A DNA stretch of 64,000 bases, taken from positions 1 through 64,000 of the forward strand of contig JAAMPI010000109.1 in assembly GCA_013054445.1 (NCBI GenBank), read 5' to 3'. This DNA comes from Cudoniella acicularis (taxonomy: Eukaryota; Ascomycota; Leotiomycetes; Helotiales; Helotiaceae). Made by a program: the position numbers and the translations under genes. Below are positions 23,544 through 36,241 of this stretch, piece by piece (the first letter of the stretch is position 1; every line of letters begins with the position of its first letter). The notes below the pieces were generated by a model. That model was not told the DNA's origin. It saw nothing but the letters and a program-made list of their open reading frames with translations, and ran no database searches.

Positions 23544-23600
23544 TAATATAATATATATAATAAAATTCCGATTTAATCGTCGGCCTTAGGCTACTTTAGC
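23255..23600. repeat. AT-rich RIP-like island with (TAA)n microsatellite
   Basis: About 350 bp of mostly A/T sequence. Near 23507-23541 a run of about a dozen TAA/AAT triplets forms a microsatellite. The rest is TA-rich like the islands at 5 kb and 57 kb. No coding frame survives. Confidence 0.6.
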
Positions 23601-24281
23601 CGAATATATAATGAAACATATAATTAAAAAATCGACTAATTGATTAGTAATAATCTATTGCTGGTACTTATAATAACGTTAAAGGCAGCCGTAACTGCTT
23701 TGCGAACATGACTATTGGTCGCGCGAATTAACGGGCCGTAAACTTTATACTATAATACGATTAGAAGGGTTCGGAAAAGAGATCTCATTTCACTTTTGTT
23801 ATTTTTTTTTTGTATTGTAGAAGCGGGCGGTCCAATTATCTAAGCATCGATTTTTAAATGCTGTATGTATAATTAAGGTTTATATGAATGAAGCGTCATG
23901 CTCAAAGACTGCAGAAAAGCCTCGTATATTCATGCAGACATTGCGCCAGGAATTTCACTAGCTAGACACATTAGAAGAAAAATGCCTGTTATATTTCGTA
24001 GCTGTGTCTCTCGGAGAAAGGATCGTCGATTGTTATTATTTCTCTATCCAAGAACCAGAACAATAGCAATGTTCCTGTGTTTATCTTAATTCCAAGACAC
24101 CGCCAGCCACCTTGAATACTATTTACCAAGTTCCAATAACGCCGAAGATGCTACCCATACTCAAATTGGACCCCTGACGTAGCACCCAGTATGTATACAT
24201 ATTCCGTCCTGCCCGACCTTGCCTGTTCCTACCATGCCAACGCCATGATTTACCAATTCGTCAATCGCAGACCCTCCCGCC
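23601..24281. other. Intergenic
   Basis: Mixed composition grading from the AT-rich island to normal DNA. No gene seen. It ends at the 3' end of the lipid-transfer protein gene, read leftward. Confidence 0.4.
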
Positions 24282-27238
24282 TCACACCCCAGCATCTTCA
24301 TCCACTAAAACAGTTTTGGCCCTCGCCTCTTCCTCTTGGGCTGCTATCCAAGATGGCAATTTGTGGCTATCTTCTTCAGGACTGCTTGAGAGCACCCGAG
24401 GTGGTAGTCTCCTTTTAGGCAAGCGAGGGGGCTCAGGACTAACATTACGTTCCTTGATCGGCGGATTAGCCTTTTCTTCCTTTGCCTCTTCTGCGTCAAC
24501 TTCAGCATCCTCGACCCATGGCCGGATGTATGTTGGCATGCTCTCACTCATAGGAGTCGTAGGCTCAGAATCGAGAGCTGGAGCGGCAACGACAAAAAGC
24601 CCGTCATCGGTATGCTCATGAGAATCCTGTGCCTGATCTCGGCTTCGTCGTTTAGGCAGTGGAGGTGGTGGGAGCGTGTGTCGTGGAGTTGGCTCTTTGA
24701 TCTCATCCTTGTGTCTTTGGGGTAGACTAGGTGGGGCGATAGGCTTCCGTTTGGGAACTGGAATTGGTGCTGTCTTCGTTTTCTTGTCAGGCGGAGGCAA
24801 AGGTACTCCTGGAGGTGGCAGAGGTTGTCCACGGCCCATAACCAAGGGACGAGAATGCTTCTCGAAGTCCTCTGCGGATCCATCTAATTTCTGGTCACCG
24901 TGCCGCTGGATATTCCATCCCCATTTTTTGGCAGTTGTGGCAGCTGCACTTGTGACGGCCGCCAGAGACAACCGCTTGACCTCGCTTGGTGTCGAACTTC
25001 CAGAAGATGATGCAGTGTCTTGTCTTCGATCCCAAGAGAATGATCCCAAGGACTTCGGTGTTTGATTTTCGGATTTGAATGATGTGATGCTTGCACTAGC
25101 TGGACTCGGAGGATAAGGGCTGCTGTGGATGCTCCTGTCAATGTCCGAAGTAGCGATCGAAGCTTGGGGAGTCAGTTCATTTTGCGATCCGGAATTCAAA
25201 TGCAGTGACTCGCGTGAAGATACTGAAGACTGGCTGCCCGACTTCTCAACTCTAGTGGACTTTGCTGGGGAGCCGACCGGTGTTTGGACTGGCGAATTAT
25301 TTTGAGAGAGGGCAGATATTGCAGCCATAGCAGCAACCGCGTGGCTATGCTCTGGTGGGGTAGAGCTTTTGATCGCATCGGCATTGATGCTATCAGTTCC
25401 AACTATTGGTGATGAAGCACTAGCAAAGGAGCCAGATCGAAGGACTCTCGGTTTTTCAGGAGTTGATGTTTTCGTTTCCACGCTGGAGGATGCTCCGCTG
25501 GATTTCGTGCTGGAAAGATCCAAAACAGACTTCGCACCCTTTCGCTGGTGAGCTGTGTTGGGAACTGAAGCATCGATGGCAGGCATGCTCATGCTCTTTT
25601 CCATCTGCGGTAGAGCCATGATTGACTCCTCGCCCTCTAATTGCTCTACCTCATCCACATCACCGTTTTGCGATGCAGCAGTTTCGAGATCCTGAGATTG
25701 GCTTGCCACCCTGCCATCAGCCCAAATACCCCCTCTCCAGAGTTGAGTCTCGGTCTGATAAAATGGAGAGTCATCCCAATTTGGAAAAACAAGACTCTCG
25801 GCCACAACTTCCTTGATCCGATTTTCAATTTGACGTAGAATTAAGGTGTATGTAATTTGCCTCGAACTCACAATTGGCTCTATAGTCATGTCGATTTTCG
25901 GCATCGTCGAGAATGTTATCCAAAAACGATTCGAAGGTGGTGGCTTAATCCTCAACATCATGTGCCCTTCGGCCCTCTTCACTACGACTGCTAAAAGAAG
26001 ATTTACTTCTCTAGCCTTGAATCGTGAACCTAGCTCTATGCGAGCTGTAGCTGCTACCTCGATTCTGAAGTTTCCCGTGTATCGGACATCTGCTTCTACG
26101 ACCATTTCACCGTCCACTGTTAGCTCCTTGAGACGAGGGTTTGTGATAACTGGTGCAGCCGATCCAGTATCGATATTTCTTAGGGAAATTTTCGAGAGGA
26201 AAGACGGTGTCTTCACTCGGGAGATCTTCTTGGTAATCTTGGACCGGATGAAGTTCTCGACCTCGGGAGCCTTGTACAAGCCAGAAATAACCTGCCAATT
26301 ATAGCATTAACCCATCTTGTCTGCAGATGCTCTTCTGAAGAGTGTAGCCTCTGAACCAACGTTATAATATCCTTGACATCATATTGCAATGGTGATGGCG
26401 GGTTGTTCTCGGCGTCTGGTCTTCGCTCCTGGTTTCGTAGCAAGGCGAAATAGAAGTCTTCTTTTTCTGAGCAGTTTTCCGAAAAGAGGTAGAAGGGTTT
26501 TGAGGCTTTCCCGTCTGGCGTAAGTTCCCCCACATCGGTCCTTCTCGAAAGACACAAGGCATTCCTCTTTATGAATAGCTCGCCTTCTGGTGTTATATCG
26601 CCGCCCGAGTAAACACTAACATTATGATGGGCCAACGAGACTACATGGCGGACTTCGAGTTGTTCGTCGTCATCGAAGAGCATTAGGTGGCCGTGCCTGC
26701 CGGAGCGGAGGTTAGCATATCTGCTGAAAGATATTTGAAGCAGTAGAAGGGAAGTTTCATACCTCAAAACCACGTAGAACACATTACCACCACGCTTCTG
26801 AGGCCGTCCATTTCCCTTATTATCTAGGGGACTAGTATTCTGTTTCCTTTCGAAAATACTCCTGTACATGCTTTGGTAAACACTGGGGCTTGCTGCAGAA
26901 ACAGTTGTGGACCCTATGGGGGTTGTTCTCTCAGGTGGTTTTCCATTGACCCCGCCTGGTATGTATTCCCGACACACCGCAAAATACCCAGCAGCGACAT
27001 CTGGTTCATGGCCTGTTCGGGGTTGGAATTTCTCTCCTAGTGTTTTCTGCGCCCGCTTAATAGCATCGATATCATCTCCCGGTTGCACAATCGAGTCTGT
27101 GTTGGGTTCTCGGTATGCTGTGTCCTGGTGGATTGGGAATGTGATGTAAGCGTGGAGGAGGACAGCGATGAGGACGAGCGGAATGAAGGTAAAGCCGCCG
27201 AGGATATAGATGAACAAGAAGCCCACCAGGCTGCCCAT
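24282..27238 (-). CDS. nvj2: Nvj2/TEX2-like SMP-domain lipid-transfer protein
   Basis: Start ATG 27238; one 66-bp intron (26762-26697); total about 963 residues. The order matches yeast Nvj2 and human TEX2, tether and lipid-transfer proteins of ER contact sites. An N-terminal membrane anchor (FLFIYILGGFTFIPLVLIAV) comes first, then a linker, then a PH-like domain (about residues 155-275: HGHLMLFDDDEQ, KPFYLFSENC). An SMP domain follows (DIITLVQRLHSSEE, SKITKKISRV, TIEPIVSSRQITYTLI), and last a long Ser/Pro-rich disordered tail. Within the SMP domain, at about 26275-26290, the frame breaks: IIGRLFL is followed by YKAPEVENFI one base out of phase, and no intron fits. The gene is otherwise well preserved, so this is either a one-base sequence error or a recent lesion. 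Confidence 0.82.
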
Positions 27239-27766
27239 TATGGCATTTATTGGGTGTGTTTGCGACAGCGACAGCGACAGTAACCTGTCTGCGCGATCTG
27301 ACACGATAAGGACAGGACAGCTTCAACGAGCTTGATGACCAGGCTGAAGTCAAGCGACGCTTCCGTCCGCCTTGCACACTGCCAGACGGTAGCGCTGAAA
27401 CCAGTGCATGCGAAGCCCAAACCCAATCCTGTTGAAGTATTGAAACCGTGGGCCACTGGGCAGCTTGTTTATTGGCATCTGAAACACTCTTTATGCTTTT
27501 TCAAAATGATTCATGTCTGAAAACGTCGCTGAGGCCAGAAACGGGCCATTACCTAGGAATTTCCAATATCACGATTCACGAATCATAATTTCAGTCCGAC
27601 ATACAGTATCGCATTTCCCAGTTGGGTATTCCGTATCCTATTCTCTAACCATGCTCCAATATTATTCCCCCATTCCATCCCAACGCAAACTCCAAGCACG
27701 ATGCTACCTAATATACAATCATGCGCCAGCCTTGCGCAATCGACAACGTTCAAAAAATATGCTACT
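27239..27766. other. Intergenic between Nvj2-like gene and REV3
   Basis: Contains the promoter of the Nvj2-like gene and the 3' end of REV3, both read leftward. No further gene seen. Confidence 0.4.
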
Positions 27767-30700
27767 TTACCATTCCAAATCCGCCATATCCACAATAGAA
27801 TTGGAAAGCTCCTTCATAACTGGCTCCGCAATGGCCTTCTCTGTTTTCAGTCGAGCCTTTTGCCTAGTTCTTGTGTAAAAGACTGGGCAGTCCTTGCTGT
27901 CACAAGTCACCTCATCAATTGGCGATATCCCTGAACAACCTTGACATATCTTCTGCAAGTCCAAGTACTTTTTCTCAGCACTATTGAGTCGCGTGCGAAG
28001 TGACAAGAGAGACCTTGGTTTGTCGGCTAAGCACTTAGGACATATAGGTCCTTCCAGTTCGAGTTTCTCCTTGCAGACAAGGCATGAGGAGGATTTCATG
28101 TAGGATTCTAGAGTCTTCTTGCTAATAGCAAGCTCCTTTGATTGACCCTGAAGCTGCAGATTCGCATCTACTTTCCGAACTCTCTGGTATTTTGGCATTT
28201 CGTCATACCAATTGCGGACGTTGGCTCCTACTAGATTGAAGATGCGCTCGAGCGGGGGTATAAGATTCTTGGAAATGTAATACTCTGCGTCAAGTTCACT
28301 GTGGTCATTTTTGAGAAGCTCCTCTGGAGCTACGCAACGATCAATCAACCGGGCTCCAGGGGCTCCAGTAATGACAACATAAGGGACTCGTTCACCATAC
28401 TGTGGCTCTGTACGAGCATCTTCAAGCATCCGTTTGGTGCTAATAAGAGCACCGGGTGGGGGGGGGTCCTTTATCACTGTAAGTCCCTAGCTTAACTTCT
28501 CTAGCAAAGCAGAAGTCTTGCACAGATACAGATCCCTTCATAATTTTCTCGCACTGTTTCTGGAAGTAGGCCTTGACTTGGCTCAAATCAGCTGTACGAA
28601 ACAGGATTTTGAGAGCCTTTTCTTCGATTTTCTGCTCCGCGGGCGTGCCATCTCTACGTACTGTCTCGATGCCTTTGGCGTCAAAGTCCGGCTCGGATTG
28701 ACTTCTATGCTCATACTTGAAACCGACGTAACGCTTTTTTGCTAGTAACACGCATGGCAGATAGACCTTTTCGAATTTGAGCTTGATAGGCCGTGGATTC
28801 ATGTTCGTAACTGTTTTTGCAATTTCTTCGCCAATGTTGAATGCTTGGTCTTTGGTCCGGCCCTTCAGATAGACGAACAAACTATCCGTGTCACCGTACA
28901 CCACTTCAGCCCCCCAACGTTTAACAGAGTGTATGAGTGCAATGGCTTTCTCAAGTGTCTCGCGGCCTGTTTGAACAATGCTGTCTGCAATTTCGGAGCA
29001 CGGCATGCGTCCAGAGAACGATGCCGAAGTGTAGCCATAAGTGACATTAGCAATGAGCTTCAATGCCAGCTGTCTGTTATTGAGAAGTCGTTGAAGTGTT
29101 TTATCATCTTTATCGACTTTCATTCCGCTCTTGACCATAACTCGGGTCTCGAGAATCTCACCCAGCATTTTTGCTAATAGCGACTTGCGTATTTCAGGCT
29201 TTGTGTACATCATGCCGTTTGGGGAAATGTTGATATGGTCCTTGAGAAGTTCAAGCAAACGCTGTTGTCTCTTGAACTCTGTGAAGCCCATCTTATTCGT
29301 GCCACGCCAATGGATAATTCGTCCCAGAAATGTTGAGTAGCAATAGTTGTACGCGATCATAACACTGGGGTATAAACTTTGGAAGTCGAGAACCAATAAC
29401 GGACCGTTGTAAAATGCGCTTTGGGGCTCCATGACCAGAGGTAAGCACTCAAGTGCATTTTGTCCCCCGACCTGCTTCCGACTTGGTGATACCAGCATGA
29501 AGTTCTCAGGTTTTGCTATCCGGAACATGAGTGATTCGACTTTAAACTGCGAGCCACGTGAAAATACAGAGAAGAAATCTATTCCTAGAAGCCGAGCCTG
29601 TTCGCTAGTCCTTGGAATCAATTCGTTCTCTTCAAGAATCTCCAAATCCAGCTGCACTCGAGATATGTAATGATTAATGACTTTTGCTAAGTCTCGAGGT
29701 TTCTCGTTGGTGTACCATTTTGTTAAGTCAGCCCATGTGAAATGAGGAATTCGTCGGTGTAACAGGTGGAAAACAACATTCTCCATCGTGTACTGGAGCA
29801 GATTCAACTCGCCACGCATAGCACGCCATATATTGATCATATGCCTACCTGTCACTCGAATCGTTGATGTGTTATTAAAACCCCATTCGTCGTTTTCTTT
29901 GCCAAATCGTCCATGTGATTGGCTCTTCATGCATGAGAACTCGTCACAGAGATTGTAGTCATATTTCAGCCGAGCACGCTCGATCAGATATCCCCAAGAG
30001 CCCCCGTGAACTTCGTAGCCAGTGAGAATATCTGGATCACGTGTCCGGACGATCTCAACCATTCGAATCATAAGATCCAGCTCGGTATCTTCTTCCTGAA
30101 CCTCAATAGGTACTTGCTTAGCAATTTTCTGAGCCATCGAACCATCCTCAGACAGTGCAACGATTCCAAGATGGGCTCCATCAATATTGCCATTCCTTTC
30201 AAGTCTTTCATCGTCAGATTGCAAGCACCAAAATAAGCACTGAACTTCATCTTCTTCGGGATTGGGAACAAAATTTCCTCTGGTATTAACGTGAATCTCC
30301 AAACTCATGGTACTCATATATTGTGCTTCGTGTTTGACACTGGTCGTTTTTTGATTTTGCGTGTACTTGAATCCGTGCTTATTTTTCTGCGTCGGACCAT
30401 CAATTTGGGAAAGCTTGCCCTTTGCTCGAGGGCTCTGTCCTTGCTGCTGATTCGGTATTCGTATCGCTGTCCCAGCTATCCTTGCGGACACTTGTTCACG
30501 GCTCCATCGATCGACTTCAGCGAATGTTGGTGGTGGGTCCGCAATCATCCAGCTCCGAAGACTACAAGCAAGTCTTTTTCGTTGATAATTTCTTTCTTCC
30601 TTGACTTTGTCTGGTATCGTGGGGGGTTTCATTCCGAAAGTTGCATCAGACGATCCCGAAGCATCGAATTCTGGTAAAAAAGGGACTGTAGAACTTTCCA

Positions 30701-33031
30701 ATTTGAACTCTCTGCCCGCCCATTCCCGGGCGCGCTCGGGGACATCTTCTTCATTACTATAGTATGCGTCTTGGTATATTACTGATGGCAGTTGAAAGTC
30801 TTGCAAGGTTGACATGACAAAGTCTCGAGATGGTGGGAGTTCGGGAAGAAGTAAGAAATTATCCTTCCGCTCGAGCCCACGGAAATTAACTCGCATGTCC
30901 TTGTTTAAGGCCAAATTAGGAGATAATCCAGGAAGATCGTTGGGCTGAGTGGCTGAATTGGAAAACCTCGAGCGTTCATGTGGAATTGCCGGAGCTGCCG
31001 CAGACGAATCGAAAGAAACATGTTTCTTGTTGTCCGGAGGGCTTAGTTGCGAGGTGCTTTTCTGACTTAGCCGTATCACTGTACTAGGCTCTTGAGGATC
31101 TTTGACAACAGGAAAATTAAGAGGCATGGGCTTCTGGTCTTCCTTGAGGCTCTCTTGTGATGATTTTGTAGTCTCAAGGACTACTTTAGCGACAGAAGAG
31201 CCATTGACTGTAGGCAACTTTCGCTTCCTTGATTTCAGCTCTCGATCGTTTTCCTTAGAGGCAGGCAGGATTAACGATCCATCTCCCTCCCCATTGTTGG
31301 GCTGGGGATTCAGATCTGAAGAATTGCTTCTGGACAGCTTTCGACGTTTCACTGAGGAGTCGTTTGCCACTGCTGGCGAAAGCGATCTTTTTGGCGGAGC
31401 TTCAAACATAGATAATACCGCTCCTGGTATTTTTGTGCCTAGGTTATCATCAGATCGGGCTGGCTTTGGATCGGCGTGACGAGACACAGTCTCATTTCTT
31501 GAAGCTGCTGACTCTTCAGTATCCTCCACAGTATTGAGAATGTAGGTTTTGTCCGCAGGATCCAGAAACTGTGCTAAATATTGACTACCGCCTGGGTGTG
31601 ATTCGTCATCAATATCATGCTCCGCTTTCCCTACATTTTGGGATTCTAGGTATTTTTCTTCCACTTGGTCTCCCTTTTTGCGTTGAGAAAGCTCAATTTC
31701 CCGCATGATCTCTTCATCAGATTCATAGGGGAAATCGTCATCTTCGTTGGCTGCATTGAAAGTCAGAATCTGATTCTCATCCACTCCCCGGCCCTCTTCA
31801 TCATTTATATCGTAAGAGTCACCATTCGCGACAATCCCGGATGCCAATCCAAGAGCCCGACCTAAGTTTTCTGGATAGAGGTCTTCCACAGCTTCTAGAC
31901 AAGTCTTAGTTATCGAATCGAAAGGCGTAGGCTTCACGAAAGTATTGAAGGATATTTTGGTACCATCACTCTTGTTTTTCTCATCCACAATGAGTGCTGT
32001 AATCATCTCCTTATACTCTTCTTCGTGAATCCAACCACCTGACTGAGAACTTCTGGGATCGGCAGACATCGAGATCATAACTTCAGCCGGAAAGGGGCTG
32101 CTGCCTGGATCTAGGTTAGACATTCTTGACTTTCGTCGACGGGTTTCGTCTTTCCACAGCCCAGCCATGCTATGAACCAGCTTCTGGTCTGGAGGTAAAG
32201 GATTGAGCCGTTCTATGAAGTCGTGGTGGAGAGATCGAGACTTGATTTCATCTCTGTTCAGGATATCCTGCACACAAATATCCACCTCAATCGAGCAATG
32301 GCTAACCCTGGGAAGTTCAGATTCTCTGGTGACCAGCTCTGCGGGTACTGAACGATCATGCCACAAATGTGCCGGGTTCTGGAGTTCCTCATACTGAGGC
32401 AAAGGGCTTCGAAAGACGGCTTTTCTGCAATCTATGTATCCACATCCGTATAGGTTGTAATCCGTCATCCATTGAAGTAAGTATTGTAGGTGTGCTTCAT
32501 AAGGCTGGAAAACTTTCTTCATAACAACGCCTTGTCGCAAAAGATCACCCAGCCTTGTCATAACCATTGGGTTCAGCATGTATATCTTCAGGTAATACCT
32601 GTATCCCACATGAAAACCGTAAAATGGAATGCCTTTGACCAAGGTAACGCGCGCAACAAATTTCGCCTTCCCATCATATACGTTGCGCCGGTAGCTCATG
32701 GCGAGGGCATAATCGATGGAGAGATGAAGACGGTGGATATAAGCACCCACTATAAGATGGTTAACTGGGGGAGTGACTTAAGAAGACACTTCTTACCATC
32801 ACCAGGGACCAGGCTTCCAGTGTATTCGATATAAAGATATGGAAACGCTCCATGAATATGAGCGCAGACTTTTTGACCAGTCTCAGTCGCTCCAAAAACT
32901 CTGATTACTGGGACTTGGGGCTCTTTGTCTAGTTGTGATGGGCTGATATTGTTCCGAAGGATGGGATCGAACTTCGTGGGAGTAGATTGGTAGTTGTCGA
33001 TACAATTCAACCTTACTCGAAAAAGTTCCAT
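27767..33031 (-). CDS. rev3: DNA polymerase zeta catalytic subunit REV3
   Basis: Translesion DNA polymerase, B family, about 1738 residues. Exon 1 is 33031-32797 (ATG 33031, MELFRVRLNCIDNY); a 47-bp intron follows, then one very long exon from 32749. Visible in order are a divergent N-terminal domain, a long acidic/Ser-rich linker and a degenerate exonuclease region (LSLEIHVNTRG; DPDILTGYEVHGG). Then come polymerase motif A (DFQSLYPSVMIAYNY), motif B (KLIANVTYGYTSASFSGR) and motif C (VYGDTDSLFV), and the C-terminal CysA (CLVC...CPKC) and CysB (CQGC...C-x5-C) clusters; CysB binds a 4Fe-4S centre in this family. At 28455-28463 a run of nine C shifts the frame between YSDKGPPP and GALISTKRM. Eight C would restore the conserved reading. 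It shares a 263-bp divergent promoter region with SLU7. Confidence 0.93.
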
Positions 33032-33294
33032 TGCAGAAGCCACTTCAATTTGGAGGACGCAAAAGCGATATTGCTATGCTTGGCATGGCTGTTTGCAAAA
33101 CAGCAAAGCGCGGAAGTGAAAGATGTGAGTGAGGTCGTGTTTTGTTTTGGTGACGCGGTTGAATCGCGGATTCGCGGTGTCACGTGGAATCCTTGAACCC
33201 GATTTGGATTTAGGAGGGGCCAAGTCTCCCAGCGCAACCAACCACTTTTCTCGACTTTCCACCACTTTTTTTTACTACCCAAATCACATTCAAG

Positions 33295-34710
33295 ATGCCT
33301 CCAGCAGGGGCGCAACCAAGAAAGCCGAATGCGCCATCGGCGGCAAACAAGGAAGCAAACGAATACATACCATCCTTCATCTCAAAAAAGCCTTTCTATA
33401 TCGGCGAAGATGATGACCAAAACGACTACCTGGAGCATCAGCGTCTTCAAAAGGCACAATCAGATCAGTCAAAATGGTACGATCGAGGGAAGAAGCTTGG
33501 TCCGGCTGCGACAAAATTCCGCAAAGGCGCATGCGAAAACTGTGGTGCGATGACACACAAGACGAAGGAGTGCCTAAGTCGACCAAGAGCTAAAGGTGCT
33601 AAATGGACTGGGAAGGATATACAAGCAGACGAAGTGGTTCAAGATGTCAGTCTGGGATGGGATGCTAAGAGGGATCGATGGAATGGCTATGACCCAAAGG
33701 AGTACCGAACGGTAATCGATGAATTTGCCCAACTAGAAGAGCTAAAGAAGACGGTTCACGACAAAGAGGCAAAGGAAGACGAGGATGAGGACGGCGAAGA
33801 TGGGGCAAAGTATGCAGAAGAGTCGGATATGGGTAGGCAACAAAGTACGGCGACAAGACAGTTACGAATTCGAGAAGATACAGCAAAGTACCTGTTGAAT
33901 TTGGATTTGGATTCCGCAAAATATGATCCCAAGACAAGATCTATGGTCGATAGCGGAGCCACCGCAGATACGGCAGCTGCTTTAGTTGCGGAGGAAGGCT
34001 TTATGAGAGCCTCGGGAGATGCTGCCGAATTTGAAAAGGCGCAAAAATACGCCTGGGAGTCGCAAGAGAAGGCTGGAGACACTAAACAACATCTTCAAGC
34101 AAATCCTACAGCAGGAGAATACTACAGACGGAAAGAGAAGGAGGAGGCCGAAGCCAAAAAGACAGCTCATAAGAAGATGCTCTTGGAGAAGTATGGAGGG
34201 GAAGTCAATCCCCTGGCTGCAAAACTTCGTGATGCTGCTGTCACCGAGTCTGAAAGATATGTGGAGTATGATGAATCTGGCAGGATAAAGGGCGCTCCAA
34301 AGGTCATCACAAAATCGAAATACCCAGAAGACGTGCTCATCAACAACCACACATCTGTTTGGGGAAGCTGGTGGTCGAATTTCCAATGGGGCTATTCTTG
34401 TTGTCACTCCATGGTCAAAAACAGCTATTGTACAGGCGAGGAGGGCAAGAAGGCTTTCGAAGAAGCCGATCGGCTTCGGACTGGTGGGGCTTTTGCAATT
34501 GAGGAGCCGCCAAAGGAGACTGAAATGCCCACGAATGAGGTTGCTGAGAAACCAAAGGACGAAACCGTGAGCTCACTACTTGCCAAGAAGCGAACAATGG
34601 ATGAAATGAAGGGAGGAGTTTCGGAGGAGGATATGGATGAATATAGAAGAAAAAGGACGGCGGCAAACGATCCCATGGCGGCATTCCTAGGGAAGGATGA
34701 ACTATTATAA
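33295..34710 (+). CDS. slu7: Pre-mRNA splicing factor SLU7
   Basis: Single-exon gene of 471 residues. SLU7 acts in the second step of splicing in the nucleus, helping select the 3' splice site. The N-terminus ([18 protein letters not shown]) and the CCHC zinc knuckle at about residues 80-97 ([19 protein letters not shown]) are diagnostic. Further family signatures are [35 protein letters not shown] and the WGSWW-x5-WGYSC block. Length is close to other fungal SLU7 proteins. It is divergent from REV3, whose start codon lies 263 bp upstream, so the two probably share a promoter region. Confidence 0.95.
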   Translation: MPPAGAQPRKPNAPSAANKEANEYIPSFISKKPFYIGEDDDQNDYLEHQRLQKAQSDQSKWYDRGKKLGPAATKFRKGACENCGAMTHKTKECLSRPRAKGAKWTGKDIQADEVVQDVSLGWDAKRDRWNGYDPKEYRTVIDEFAQLEELKKTVHDKEAKEDEDEDGEDGAKYAEESDMGRQQSTATRQLRIREDTAKYLLNLDLDSAKYDPKTRSMVDSGATADTAAALVAEEGFMRASGDAAEFEKAQKYAWESQEKAGDTKQHLQANPTAGEYYRRKEKEEAEAKKTAHKKMLLEKYGGEVNPLAAKLRDAAVTESERYVEYDESGRIKGAPKVITKSKYPEDVLINNHTSVWGSWWSNFQWGYSCCHSMVKNSYCTGEEGKKAFEEADRLRTGGAFAIEEPPKETEMPTNEVAEKPKDETVSSLLAKKRTMDEMKGGVSEEDMDEYRRKRTAANDPMAAFLGKDELL

Positions 34711-35137
34711 TATGGCATTAAGGGGTCATTTTGCTGGATTAGCGGGCGCTGGGAAAATGCATAGGCTGGCTTTATTTTGAGAATATGTATTAATTGTGCA
34801 ATCCAGATCTTATCTGACCATCTATAAACTTCGATTGTGATATTTTATAATTACTTTATCAAATTGCTTTAGGCGTTCTAAAGCTAGGGCTGTTTACAAA
34901 GAGTAATCAGAGCTTGACAGGGCGGGTGTTCAAAAACAATCCACAAGACTTCGAAAATTTGCAAATCCATCAAAATTTGGATGCTGAATTTTTCATTGCT
35001 ACTCATGATGAAATGCAATGCATATCTGTAACGCCTCGAGGTATAATTTACACTCGATGCCCAGTGATGACTCCCAGATGACATCCGTACCCACAGCCAC
35101 GGCCACAGCTACTTCCATATCAACCATGTTGAATCAT
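34711..35137. other. Intergenic between SLU7 and RPS9
   Basis: Convergent 3' ends of SLU7 and RPS9. No gene seen. Confidence 0.5.
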
Positions 35138-35957
35138 CTACTCATCATCCTCATCCTCAGCATCGTCACCACCATCCTTCTTCTCGGCGGCCTTAGCCTT
35201 CTTTCTCCGGACACGTCCAGGTCGTCCACCTCCAAATGGCGAGCTCAAAGCGAAGTCGATGTGCTTTTGGGAGTCGAGACGAACAACGAAAGATGGGACA
35301 TTAACGATTTGCTTTCCAACACGGATATGTCTTTGGCGGATGAGAACACGGGCATGATGGATAGACTTGGCGAGACCGAGCTTGTAGACGCAGGTTTGCA
35401 GACGACGCTCTAAGAAATCCTCAATCTTAAGAGCCAACACGTAATCGAGCTTCATGCGGGACTCATCAAGCACACCAACACGTACGAGACGGCGAATGAG
35501 GGCATTTCCTTCGAAGAGTCGCTTTGGGTCTTTCTCGTCAAGGGTGAGCAATTGACTAGAGAAATTAGTTATGTACGTCCTCAATTCGCTTTATGTATCC
35601 ATTTCCATACCGGGCAGCACGACGAATCTTGGAGAGAGTAAGCTGGACACGCCAGACCTCACGCTTGTTGCGGAGTCCGTACTCTCCAACGAGCTTCAAC
35701 TCGGAGTCCCTGCGTGGACATAATCAGTGACATGAACAGAGACAAGCTCTGGCACAGTGGTCAACTTACAAACGGGCACTCTCAAATGCTGTAAGAAGTC
35801 AGCATGAAGTCAATATTGGTAGCCTGTAGGGCGAGGGCGCAATTTTGAATATCTCGGCTCGTGAGGCCTTGATGCGCAACGTCAAGAAAAAAGCGAGGAA
35901 AGAGCACATACGTCTTCTGGGGACCTTGTAGGTCTTGGAGTAACTGCGAGGCGCCAT
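35138..35957 (-). CDS. rps9: 40S ribosomal protein S9 (uS4)
   Basis: Four exons (35957-35912, 35788-35770, 35709-35611, 35555-35138) give 193 residues, the normal length. The protein belongs to the small ribosomal subunit body and binds 18S rRNA through its S4 domain. Diagnostic stretches are [18 protein letters not shown] at the start, [20 protein letters not shown], and the S4 motif [20 protein letters not shown]. It ends in a Lys/Asp/Glu-rich tail. The second exon is only 19 nt. All introns are GT/AG. Its start codon is 284 bp from that of RPL21 on the other strand, an arrangement suited to co-regulation of the two ribosomal genes. Confidence 0.95.
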
Positions 35958-36241
35958 GATTGTGATCCGGTGGAGTGTCGAATCGTAGTTGGCGTCGAAG
36001 TCGAAATCTTGTCGTGTTGCGAGATCTTTTGAGGATTTTCACTACTTGCGGTTGTTGGCGGGTTGTCGCTTAGGATTTAGCTCCCCAGTCAGGTGACCTT
36101 CAAGCAGGTTCTTGCCCTATGGGTTTTTGGCAAACAAAAAAAATAAGCGAAGACCCTCGGAAAAGTGGAAAACACCAGAGAGAGGACATCACAACATCAC
36201 GACAACTCCGACACCCACGACACCCATAAAAATCCTTCAAG

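Noticed and set aside
31102..31479. Antisense open frames inside REV3, SLU7, APC5 and SLA2
   Set aside because: They are shadows of strongly supported coding sequence on the other strand.
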